From: Pedobacter sp.
Lineage (GTDB): Bacteria; Bacteroidota; Bacteroidia; Sphingobacteriales; Sphingobacteriaceae
NCBI GenBank assembly: GCA_004295885.1
Contig: SEDG01000134.1
Location: 1 to 8,439, forward strand
Direction of reading: 5' to 3'
DNA length: 8,439 nt
Below the pieces are notes generated by a model, which searched no databases, was not told where the DNA came from, and saw only the letters and a program-made list of their open reading frames with translations. Positions 1 to 5,967 of this stretch are shown here, piece after piece; positions within the stretch are counted from its first letter, which is position 1, and every line of letters starts with the position of its first letter. A program made the position numbers and the translations under genes.

Positions 1-1052
1 GTTGTACCAACGCCAACTTCACTTTCAAACCGAATTATACCACCATGTAACTCTACTATTGTTTTAATAATACTCATCCCTAAACCGCCAGTATCGTGGC
101 CACTTAACCCTTTTTTTATTCCTTGTTTGCCTTTCTCAAACAAAAGCGGCTTTAGGTCTTCAGGAATACCTATGCCATTATCTGCAACTGTAATTACAAC
201 GCGATCGTTGTGTTCTTGTAAGCCGATTTCAATTGTTGCTCCCGTAGGTGTGAATTTGATGGCATTAGAAATTAAATTATTTATAACTTGAAGGAATTTC
301 ATCCCGTCAATTGCCAGATAAATATGTTCACTATCACTCTTGAACCGAAAATTCTTCAGCTCCCTTAGATGAGAGCGTCTGTAAAAACGAACGACATCTT
401 GAATTTCCCACACCAAATCTGCTCGTTCCTTTTTTAGTTTCACAACTGAAGATTTCAGAAATTCGCGGTTAATCATCGCTTTAACTAGCTTTATATTCCG
501 TTCGCACATGTCCTTAATAAAGATTAGCGAATCTGATAACACTGCACTTCCGAGGGCTGTTACTTCCTTTTCCATTGCGCTTGCTGTTAACCGCATCATC
601 CCAAGTGGCTCTTTTAAATCGTGTGCTAGCACCTCAAGCGTTATATTTTTATGTGCATTTATCTGTTCAATATGAATTTTATTATGCTTGGTAACTGTAA
701 TGTCTTCTACAGAACCGAACAGCGTAATTTCGTTTTCAGTTGTAAATGGAAATATCGAGAAACGTACATATTTTTCTACCCCACTAACCATCAACCTAAT
801 TTCATATTTTTTTTGAACCATATCCTCCAAACACTCTTTATAGCAAGAAAATGCATGCTCCTTATCTTCTGGATGGATATGTGTTAATAATGCCTCAGGA
901 TTTTCCATCAATAACTCGAGATTAACATCCCAAATGCCTGCAAAGGCATTGTTAATGTATTTAAATAAGTAATGTGAAGCACTAAATATAAAATATCCGT
1001 CTTTAGAAATTTCGCCCATTTGGCAAAACAACTGGCTATTAAGTTCTTTCAT
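1..1052 (-). CDS. PAS-domain sensor histidine kinase, soluble (3' end cut by window edge)
   Basis: Translated from the reverse strand, this gives 350 residues beginning MKELNSQLFC and still open at the edge. It is a probable sensor kinase that autophosphorylates on His and passes phosphate to a receiver. Residues about 15-120 look like a PAS domain with PAC tail (HPEDKEHAF, then FGSVEDITVTKHNK). The DHp H-box is LAHDLKEPLG with His144. The ATPase domain has an N-box (NNLISNAIKFT, key Asn263), G1 box (DNGIGIP, from Asp291), F-box-like LFEKG, and G2 box (GGLGMS, about 322-327). Perhaps only ten residues are missing at the C-terminus, since the last visible residues (GVGT) normally sit near the end. 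No hydrophobic stretch is long enough for a membrane segment, so it should sense a cytoplasmic signal. The ATG is preceded in frame by a stop about ten codons upstream. The atypical receiver gene lies 89 bp upstream on the same strand with no terminator between, so co-transcription is likely. Confidence 0.93.
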   Translation of the reverse strand, partial: MKELNSQLFCQMGEISKDGYFIFSASHYLFKYINNAFAGIWDVNLELLMENPEALLTHIHPEDKEHAFSCYKECLEDMVQKKYEIRLMVSGVEKYVRFSIFPFTTENEITLFGSVEDITVTKHNKIHIEQINAHKNITLEVLAHDLKEPLGMMRLTASAMEKEVTALGSAVLSDSLIFIKDMCERNIKLVKAMINREFLKSSVVKLKKERADLVWEIQDVVRFYRRSHLRELKNFRFKSDSEHIYLAIDGMKFLQVINNLISNAIKFTPTGATIEIGLQEHNDRVVITVADNGIGIPEDLKPLLFEKGKQGIKKGLSGHDTGGLGMSIIKTIVELHGGIIRFESEVGVGT

Positions 1053-1141
1053 GTTTTTGATAATGAATGAATAATAAAATTATCCACTCATAGAACATTG
1101 GCAATCAATTTTAGTTTTAAAACATACAACCATAAAGAATA

Positions 1142-1495
1142 TCAATTGAGCATTAAATGTATGGTTCGAGCCAATACATCTATTTCGAATGGCTTAGCTA
1201 TAAATCCATCAAAACCAGATATCGCAGAAGTTGTCTCAATATCCTCGTTGCAACTGATAGCTAATATAACCATACTAGGAAACTCACGCTTAAACTGCTC
1301 ACACAATTTAATCGCGTCTAATCCCTTCAATTTAAATTCTAAAATAACAAGTTTGGGCTGTTCTATATTTACCAAGGTTTCTACCTCTTGGAATTTGACT
1401 GTTCCTTTAACATGATAACCTTCTTCCGTTAGCAATATAATAAGTACATCAAGTATAGATTGATCAGTTTCTACAATGATTATTGATTTTTTCAA
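1142..1495 (-). CDS. Single-domain response regulator with degenerate receiver (Glu at phospho-site, TTG start)
   Basis: A 117-residue protein made only of a CheY-like receiver, with no output domain. The fold is recognisable: beta-1 SIIIVETD with acidic residues Glu9 and Asp11, beta-3 KLVILEFKLKG, beta-4 SMVILAI, and beta-5 GFIAKPFE with the conserved Lys101-Pro102. Three things are unusual. The position of the phospho-accepting Asp holds Glu53 (codon at 1337-1339). The Thr/Ser switch position after beta-4 is Ala79. The first acidic pair reads E-T-D. The only possible start is TTG at 1493-1495, because the codon directly before it is TGA and no later ATG precedes the receiver core; the MKKS-type opening fits a full-length receiver. 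It is probably co-transcribed with the downstream PAS kinase. Glu at this site can mimic the phosphorylated state, so a constitutively active or phosphorylation-independent partner protein is possible; this is inference. Confidence 0.85.
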   Translation of the reverse strand: MKKSIIIVETDQSILDVLIILLTEEGYHVKGTVKFQEVETLVNIEQPKLVILEFKLKGLDAIKLCEQFKREFPSMVILAISCNEDIETTSAISGFDGFIAKPFEIDVLARTIHLMLN

Positions 1496-1540
1496 TCAAG
1501 TAAAAATTAGATTTGCCCATTACCACAAATTACGTGCAAC

Positions 1541-1555
1541 AGATTAAATTAATCT
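1541..1555. promoter_or_regulatory. Perfect 15-bp palindrome, candidate operator
   Basis: The sequence reads AGATTAA-A-TTAATCT, two exact 7-bp half-sites around one base. It lies 45 bp upstream of the receiver gene's TTG start, inside the divergent region, where a dimeric regulator could bind. The region is AT-rich, so an AT-only palindrome could arise by chance; the G and C in each arm make it somewhat better than background. No second copy was seen in the window. Confidence 0.3.
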
Positions 1556-1768
1556 TCACCTTTAGCATGATTAAGTATTTAAACACGTAGTAATACGCTT
1601 TAAAAATTAATTATAACTGCAAAAACTGGTAAATATTAGTCTATACAACATCCAATTCATCTTTATAAATACCTTAACTGTACTTTTTTCAGACATAAAA
1701 AACATTTTTAGTACAAAATTGAGAGATAGGTTGCTAAATTTCAGCCACCTAACATTGATTTGGCACGG

Positions 1769-1796
1769 GGAACATTGTTTGTATAACACAAAACAC
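1769..1796 (+). promoter_or_regulatory. Possible ECF-type promoter of the sigma factor gene
   Basis: GGAAC at 1769-1773 resembles the -35 element used by many ECF sigma factors. It lies 42 bp upstream of the ATG, leaving room for a -10 element around 1790-1796 and a leader of roughly 15 nt. No clear -10 motif is seen there. If real, the gene could activate its own transcription, as many ECF genes do. Confidence 0.25.
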
Positions 1797-1815
1797 TAAA
1801 CTTAAGCTAATCATT

Positions 1816-2325
1816 ATGGAAACAACTACCTCATTTAATCAGCTACTTAACGACCATTCATCAAGTTTAAAAACATTTGCCTTTAAGTTTACAAGAGACG
1901 TTGCAGTTGCAGATGATCTTTTTCAAGACACCATGGTAAAGGCATTGCGATATGTTGACCAATTTAAAGAAGGAACTAACATTAAAGGATGGTTATTTAC
2001 TATTATGCGTAATACTTTTATAAATGATTATCGAAAAGATGTACGAAAAAATGCCATAATTACACAGGAAGATGAAATTTCATCTGCTCACTTGATGAAA
2101 AGTTCTTCAACAAACGCGGCGGAAGGAAAATTTGCCATGGCAGACATTCAACGTTCACTAGACAAGTTACCTAAATGTTATTACGACCCATTTATACAAT
2201 ATTTTGAAGGTTATAAATACCATGAAATTGCAGAAGACCTTGGTATACCTATTGGAACCGTGAAAACCAGAATACACATGGCTAGGCAAATACTTAAAAA
2301 ACAATTAAAAGTTTATAAAAAATAG
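1816..2325 (+). CDS. ECF-type RNA polymerase sigma factor (sigma-70 family)
   Basis: A 169-residue extracytoplasmic-function sigma factor, which would direct core RNA polymerase to a specific promoter set. Sigma region 2 spans about residues 10-78: FAFKFTRDVAVADDLFQDT is the core-binding helix pair, and GWLFTIMRNTFINDYRK is the 2.3/2.4-like promoter-melting and -10 reading helix. A linker of about 30 residues rich in Ser, Ala and Glu follows. Region 4 (about 112-163) carries the HTH: YKYHEIAEDLGIPIGTVKTR. Length is normal for the family and the protein is complete. No anti-sigma factor or FecR-like gene lies beside it, so it does not belong to an obvious sigma/anti-sigma pair; control may be transcriptional or by a distant partner, possibly involving the divergent receiver/kinase genes (inference only). 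It is a single-gene unit with its own terminator. Confidence 0.95.
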   Translation: METTTSFNQLLNDHSSSLKTFAFKFTRDVAVADDLFQDTMVKALRYVDQFKEGTNIKGWLFTIMRNTFINDYRKDVRKNAIITQEDEISSAHLMKSSSTNAAEGKFAMADIQRSLDKLPKCYYDPFIQYFEGYKYHEIAEDLGIPIGTVKTRIHMARQILKKQLKVYKK

Positions 2326-2359
2326 CACATTAAGAAATCATCTCCTATAAGAAAAGGAT

Positions 2360-2394
2360 AGCCTCGTAACACACAACGAGGCTTTCTGTTTTTA
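2360..2394 (+). terminator. Rho-independent terminator of the sigma factor gene
   Basis: A perfect 8-bp stem, AGCCTCGT (2360-2367) with ACGAGGCT (2376-2383), around an 8-nt loop, followed by a T-rich tract (TTCTGTTTTT). It starts 34 bp after the sigma factor stop codon. Confidence 0.85.
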
Positions 2395-2470
2395 CAGCTA
2401 GCGACTTATTCTACTCAGATTATTTACAATTTGATGTTTTACTTAAGGTTAAAATTGCAGTCGCATCTCC

Positions 2471-2478
2471 TATCTTTG
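2471..2478 (+). promoter_or_regulatory. Bacteroidota -7 box (TATCTTTG) before MFS exporter gene
   Basis: TATCTTTG matches the TAnnTTTG consensus of the Bacteroidota housekeeping sigma factor and ends 17 bp before the ATG, giving a short leader of roughly 10 nt. No good TTTG is present at the -33 position. Confidence 0.45.
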
Positions 2479-2495
2479 GCGCTTTACAATTTTCC

Positions 2496-3713
2496 ATGGA
2501 TGCTAAAAAATTAAAGGCCGAAAATCAAGGGATTGCTACTATACTTGCCTTTGCGCTAATTCCCCTTTCAGGTTTTGCTACTGATGTTTATATTCCTTCA
2601 TTACCAACCATGTCAAGGGAACTCGGCATAACGGATTTGCAAGTGCAATTAACATTGGGAATGTTTTTAATCAGCTATGGTGTAGCGCAACTTTTTGTGG
2701 GTAGTCTTTTAGATAGCTTTGGGAGATATAGAATAGGATTAGTAAGTCTTTTGGTTTTTGCTTTAGCAAGTATCTTAATCGCTAATACCTCAAATATTTA
2801 TGTTATTTACGCCATGAGGATAGTGCATGGCATTACTGTTGGTGCAATAGTGGTATCAAAAAGAGCGTATTTTGTAGATGTATTTTCTGGCGACCAGCTA
2901 AAGAATTACCTCAGTATGTTTTCTATAATCTGGGCAACCGCACCTATTATTGCACCATTTGCTGGCGGTTATTTACAAAGTTGGTTTGGCTGGCAATCTA
3001 ACTTTTATTTCTTGGCAGTATTTGCCTTTATCATTTTAGCACTTGAACTCACTTTTAGTGGAGAAACCATTAGACAAAAGATGGAATTTAGTTTTCGCAA
3101 AATCGCCAATGTGTATGTAGATATGGTAAGTACCAGCAGCTTTACACTAGGCATTGTTATGCTCGGTTTTTCTTATGGGATGGTAATGATTTATAACATG
3201 ACTGGCCCATTCATCATCGAACATCAACTAGGGCACACGCCAATTGTGGCCGGCTACAGCTCCTTATTGCTAGGCAGCGCAGTGATGTTAGGCGGGTTTA
3301 TGGGAAAGCTCACTATCAACAAACCTTTTTTTGGCAAGCTAACGGTAAACCTCGGTCTTCAATTCTTCTTTTTAATGGCCATGTTCATTAGCATCAACTT
3401 TGTTGAAAACCTTTATTCTTTGGTGTTTTTTGCATTCATCATTCACGCTTGTTCTGGTTACACTTTTAATACATTTTTCACCTATTGTTTGTCTAAGTTT
3501 CCGAAAAATGCTGGCATTGCAAGCGGCTTAACGGGAGGTATCAACTATGTGATTGTATCGTTCCTTACCTATGCGGTTATCGCAGCAATTCCTGCAAAAG
3601 ATGAACTTAATTTAGCTAACAGTTATGGCATATTGATTGGATTATCACTACTAATCATGTTACTAATTTTTAAGCTAGATAGAAGAAAAACTACCGCACA
3701 TAACGAGCAATAA
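2496..3713 (+). CDS. MFS multidrug exporter, Bcr/CflA-like (DHA1, 12 TM)
   Basis: A 405-residue inner-membrane transporter, probably a proton-driven drug or small-molecule exporter. The first helix holds the family's D-x-Y-x-P-x-L-P signature (ATDVYIPSLPTMSRELG, Asp30). The loop after TM2 has MFS motif A (GSLLDSFGRYR, with Gly69, Asp73, Gly76, Arg77). TM4 and TM5 follow the Bcr/CflA pattern (MRIVHGITVGAIVVSKRA, then APIIAPFAGGYLQSWFGW). Hydrophobic segments continue to a total of about twelve, and a short basic tail ends the protein. Length is normal for the family. The substrate cannot be read from sequence. The gene stands alone on its strand; its last 23 bp overlap the 3' end of the opposing CoiA-like gene, so no conventional terminator fits between them. 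Confidence 0.93.
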   Translation: MDAKKLKAENQGIATILAFALIPLSGFATDVYIPSLPTMSRELGITDLQVQLTLGMFLISYGVAQLFVGSLLDSFGRYRIGLVSLLVFALASILIANTSNIYVIYAMRIVHGITVGAIVVSKRAYFVDVFSGDQLKNYLSMFSIIWATAPIIAPFAGGYLQSWFGWQSNFYFLAVFAFIILALELTFSGETIRQKMEFSFRKIANVYVDMVSTSSFTLGIVMLGFSYGMVMIYNMTGPFIIEHQLGHTPIVAGYSSLLLGSAVMLGGFMGKLTINKPFFGKLTVNLGLQFFFLMAMFISINFVENLYSLVFFAFIIHACSGYTFNTFFTYCLSKFPKNAGIASGLTGGINYVIVSFLTYAVIAAIPAKDELNLANSYGILIGLSLLIMLLIFKLDRRKTTAHNEQ

Positions 3714-4359
3714 AATCTTTTCTGGGAATCATGTGCAAATAGGCATAATCGCCATTTGATTGTTTGCGTTGTTTAAGCTGATATAGAAAATAACCGCCTA
3801 AGTCTATAATGATTGGACATTTAGCCTCGTACCAAACGCGATGAGGGTTAGACCACCTAAAAGAATAATAATGAGCCGTTAAAGGAATGTTTCTCAGTTC
3901 TGGATGATGAAAAGTCATCACCTTTGGTTGCACCACCCCCAAGAGTAGTTCGCTTTTACGAACCATGGTTAAGTTGGATTTATGGCAGAATTCAAACGCA
4001 GCTAGTTGTGGACTATCTACATCAGGCAAATGTTTCAATATCTTAAACCCTTTAAACTTAGCACCATTAACAACCCAAACCAAATTGGGATAAAAAGCTT
4101 CTCGGCTACGCAGTTCATCTAAGGTAATGGGCGAATTTTGGAATTCTATGGCCGTGGAGCAAGGCGTAAATACATCAGCCCTGTGGTAATAACCTTCAAT
4201 TTTATTTAAGAATGTTTTCTCGCGATAATGTACAGGAAATGCTTTTTTCCAATCGCTATGCCAAATAGTTTCCCCAGCATAAAATCGCAATGCCTTTTCT
4301 CCTATCTCTCCATCAACTAATTGCAACTCTGCTAAAGGCATTTTCTGGTTCATCAACAT
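3691..4359 (-). CDS. CoiA-like nuclease-fold protein (competence protein CoiA family)
   Basis: A 222-residue protein resembling the nuclease-like core of CoiA, a protein that promotes processing or recombination of incoming DNA in naturally competent Firmicutes. The characteristic run is visible: TIWHSDWKKAFP (31-42), then YYHRADVF with His59 and Asp62, then AIEFQNSPIT with Glu72 and Gln74, then Arg86, FY and LVWVVNG. Asp62 and Glu72-x-Gln74 fit a PD-(D/E)xK-type site in which Lys is replaced by Gln, as known for CoiA-like proteins. A second conserved-looking block near the C-terminus reads RVWYEAKCPIIIDLGGYFL (174-192). It lacks the N-terminal Cys-rich finger of longer CoiA proteins. Its role in Bacteroidota is not established; DNA uptake, repair or defence are all possible. 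ATG at 4359 is chosen because it sits 15 bp behind a good -7 box; Met3 and Met7 are alternatives. It is convergent with the exporter gene. Confidence 0.82.
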   Translation of the reverse strand: MLMNQKMPLAELQLVDGEIGEKALRFYAGETIWHSDWKKAFPVHYREKTFLNKIEGYYHRADVFTPCSTAIEFQNSPITLDELRSREAFYPNLVWVVNGAKFKGFKILKHLPDVDSPQLAAFEFCHKSNLTMVRKSELLLGVVQPKVMTFHHPELRNIPLTAHYYSFRWSNPHRVWYEAKCPIIIDLGGYFLYQLKQRKQSNGDYAYLHMIPRKDFIARYVR

Positions 4360-4374
4360 TTATATGTTACAACA

Positions 4375-4382
4375 CAAAAATA
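4375..4382 (-). promoter_or_regulatory. Bacteroidota -7 box (TATTTTTG) before CoiA-like gene
   Basis: On the minus strand this reads TATTTTTG, a full match to TAnnTTTG, ending 15 bp before the ATG. Nineteen bases further upstream the sequence is TTTT rather than TTTG, so the -33 element is weak. The predicted leader is very short. Confidence 0.5.
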
Positions 4383-4456
4383 GATGAAATGAGATGAGCT
4401 ATAAAATGGAATACATTCTTTTTTAGAATAAACTAAGCTTTTATCAAATTTAGGGC

Positions 4457-4487
4457 AAAAAAAAACATCCGCCCTAATGGACGAATG
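4457..4487 (-). terminator. Rho-independent terminator of the cold shock gene
   Basis: On the minus strand a 9-bp stem, CATTCGTCC with GGGCGGATG (two G-T wobble pairs), closes a 4-nt ATTA loop and is followed directly by nine T residues. It begins 25 bp after the cold shock gene's stop codon. Confidence 0.9.
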
Positions 4488-4512
4488 CTCTCAATTTATG
4501 AAGGATAATCTA

Positions 4513-4704
4513 TTAGTCTATCTTAACATTAACTGCGTTTAGGCCTTTTTTGCCTTGCTCGATATCGTAGCTTACTGAATCATTCTCACGAATTTGATCA
4601 ATTAAACCAGATACATGTACAAAAATTTCGGCATCACCATTAGCTGGTACGATAAATCCAAAACCTTTTGTCTCATTGAAAAATTTTACTGTTCCTTGTT
4701 GCAT
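4513..4704 (-). CDS. Cold shock protein, CspA family
   Basis: A complete 63-residue single cold-shock domain (OB fold) that binds single-stranded RNA or DNA and acts as an RNA chaperone in the cytoplasm. RNP1 is KGFGFI (residues 13-18) and RNP2 is IFVHVS (27-32); the opening MQQGTVKFFNETKGFGFI is typical of Bacteroidota homologues. The usual VFVHFS has Val in place of the second Phe, a common tolerated change. It is a monocistronic unit with its own promoter and terminator, divergent from the M23 peptidase gene. The predicted leader is about 15-20 nt, so the long thermosensing 5' UTR of E. coli cspA is not present here; whether it is cold-induced or constitutive cannot be told. Confidence 0.96.
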   Translation of the reverse strand: MQQGTVKFFNETKGFGFIVPANGDAEIFVHVSGLIDQIRENDSVSYDIEQGKKGLNAVNVKID

Positions 4705-4727
4705 TATATTGTATTTTAAATAAAGTA

Positions 4728-4735
4728 CAAATATA
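4728..4735 (-). promoter_or_regulatory. Bacteroidota -7 box (TATATTTG) before cold shock gene
   Basis: On the minus strand this reads TATATTTG, matching TAnnTTTG, and ends 23 bp before the ATG. The expected -33 TTTG is not clear. Confidence 0.5.
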
Positions 4736-4830
4736 GGTTAATTATTTGAAAAACAGTAATTTATTAAAAATCTATTTCGCTATCCTTAAAACAAAGGGTT
4801 ATTTGAATTATATAACTACCTTTAAGTCAA

Positions 4831-5811
4831 ATGAAAAACACAGCAAAAATCATCTTACTTACCTTATTATTTATTTTCTCTACAGGCTTAACTTTTGCGC
4901 AAAGCGAAAGCATCGATAGTAAAACTACCATCGCTAAATTTGTGCAATATTATAATGGAAATCAGCAGGACAGCATTTTCTATATTTTTTCACCGAAAAC
5001 GCAACAAGAGCTTCCCTTAGAAAAAACGAAGGCCTTTCTTAATCAACTAAAAAACAGATACGGCAATATTAAACAAGTTGATTTTCAATCTTATCAAAAT
5101 GGCTTTGGTGTTTATAAAACAGAATTAGACAAAGGGTTATTAACTTTAAATATCGCAGTAGACAATAATAAAGCCATTACTGGTCTGTTTGCTAAACCTT
5201 ATGAGGCTACTCTTGAAGCTAAGCTACCAAGAAACATAACACCAATGCAATTACCTTTTAAAGGAGAATGGACGGTTTTTTGGGGTGGAGATACCAAAGA
5301 ACAAAACTACCATGTAGCAGTTAATTTTCAGAAGAATGCGTTCGACATTATTATCAATAATCCGCAAGGAAAAAGCTATAAAACTGATGGGAAAACTAAT
5401 GAAGATTATTACGCCTTTGCACAACCATTGCTAGCGCCTAGCGATGGAGAAATTGTATTGGCTGTTGATGGCATAAAGGACAATATCCCAGGAAAGCTCA
5501 ACCCAATGTTTACGACAGGAAACTCTGTTTTAATTAAAACAAAAAACAACGAATACATCCTTTTTGCTCATTTTAAGCAAAACACAATTAGTGTTAAACA
5601 AGGAGACAGAGTTAAACAAGGCCAGCAGTTAGGCCTTTGTGGTAATTCGGGAAACTCTTCAGAACCTCACCTTCATTTTCACATTCAAGACGCCGAAGAT
5701 TTCTATAATACGGTGGGTGTAAAATGCTATTTTGACAAACTGCAGGTTAATGGAACAAGTAAAACCGATTACTCACCAGTAAAAGGCGATAAAATTAAGA
5801 TGGCTAATTAG
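4831..5811 (+). CDS. Secreted M23-family (LytM-like) metallopeptidase with N-terminal DUF3887-like domain
   Basis: A 326-residue exported protein. The N-terminal signal peptide (basic MKNTAK, hydrophobic core to about residue 22) is likely cleaved near TFA-QSE. Residues about 31-122 look like a DUF3887-type, NTF2-like domain. The C-terminal half is an M23 beta-lytic fold, the class of zinc endopeptidases that cut peptidoglycan cross-bridges. Likely metal and catalytic residues are His161 (NYH), Asp172 (AFD), His247 (LFAHF), and His280 and His282 (EPHLHFH). The 'PLLAPSDGEIVLAVDG', 'VKQGDRVKQGQQLG' and 'GNSGNSSEPHLHFH' blocks are classic M23 text. The first His and Asp are ten residues apart rather than the usual three, and 'LHFH' replaces the more common 'LHFE'. 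Probable site is the periplasm or outside. It forms a single-gene unit ending in a hairpin terminator. No TAnnTTTG box was found upstream at a proper distance. Confidence 0.92.
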   Translation: MKNTAKIILLTLLFIFSTGLTFAQSESIDSKTTIAKFVQYYNGNQQDSIFYIFSPKTQQELPLEKTKAFLNQLKNRYGNIKQVDFQSYQNGFGVYKTELDKGLLTLNIAVDNNKAITGLFAKPYEATLEAKLPRNITPMQLPFKGEWTVFWGGDTKEQNYHVAVNFQKNAFDIIINNPQGKSYKTDGKTNEDYYAFAQPLLAPSDGEIVLAVDGIKDNIPGKLNPMFTTGNSVLIKTKNNEYILFAHFKQNTISVKQGDRVKQGQQLGLCGNSGNSSEPHLHFHIQDAEDFYNTVGVKCYFDKLQVNGTSKTDYSPVKGDKIKMAN

Positions 5812-5829
5812 GAAAACTATTTACAACAA

Positions 5830-5859
5830 AAAAAGTCCAGCATGCCTGCTGAACTTTTT
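5830..5859. terminator. Bidirectional hairpin terminator between M23 gene and DUF4382 gene
   Basis: AAAAAGTCCAGCA (5830-5842) pairs with TGCTGAACTTTTT (5847-5859) around a TGCC loop, with one C/A mismatch. An A-run on the left and a T-run on the right give U-tracts on both strands. It starts 18 bp after the M23 stop and lies between convergent genes, so it can serve both. Confidence 0.8.
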
Positions 5860-5901
5860 CGCCGTCACAATTTTGTACCTAACCATCTTGTGAAGCTTAA
5901 A

Positions 5902-5965
5902 CTGGTAGGTTTACACATACATCAACCCAAAAAACCTCGATATAAATTTTCCAGGAGCCTACCAG
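5902..5965. repeat. Spaced inverted repeat CTGGTAGG / CCTACCAG
   Basis: CTGGTAGG at 5902-5909 and its exact complement CCTACCAG at 5958-5965 are separated by 48 bp, just beyond the stop codon of the DUF4382 gene. It could form a long-loop hairpin in that gene's 3' UTR or be chance; no T-run follows. Confidence 0.3.
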
Positions 5966-5967
5966 AA

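Larger units (their letters stand above)
1496..1815. other. Divergent AT-rich intergenic region between receiver gene and sigma factor gene
   Basis: This 320-bp stretch separates the minus-strand receiver gene from the plus-strand sigma factor gene, and should hold the promoters of both. It is very AT-rich and has frequent stops; the one open stretch on the minus strand (1607-1789) shows no family resemblance. It contains a perfect 15-bp palindrome near the receiver gene and a GC-richer patch (1762-1773) upstream of the sigma gene. No TAnnTTTG box lies at a sensible distance from the sigma gene start. Confidence 0.7.

Noticed and set aside
651..887. Open frame on the plus strand (78 residues)
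   Set aside because: It is antisense to the PAS kinase coding sequence and resembles no family; the kinase reading is far stronger.
1098..1415. Open frame on the plus strand (105 residues)
   Set aside because: It lies opposite the receiver gene, whose beta-strands and KPF motif are clear; a shadow frame.
1508..1515. TAGATTTG matching the -7 consensus on the plus strand
   Set aside because: It lies about 300 bp upstream of the sigma factor gene, so is probably a chance match.
1760..1781. Sigma-54-like site (TTGGCACG followed by a TTG)
   Set aside because: The -24-like half is good, but the TTG falls three bases too far downstream for the required -24/-12 spacing, and the -12 GC is absent.
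1607..1789. Open frame on the minus strand (60 residues) in the divergent intergenic region
   Set aside because: No recognisable motif, odd composition, and no promoter box in place; likely chance in AT-rich DNA.
4736..4830. Search for a promoter of the M23 gene and for a cold-shock leader structure
   Set aside because: Only imperfect matches (for example TACCTTTA almost touching the ATG) and weak AT-rich repeats were seen; nothing supportable.
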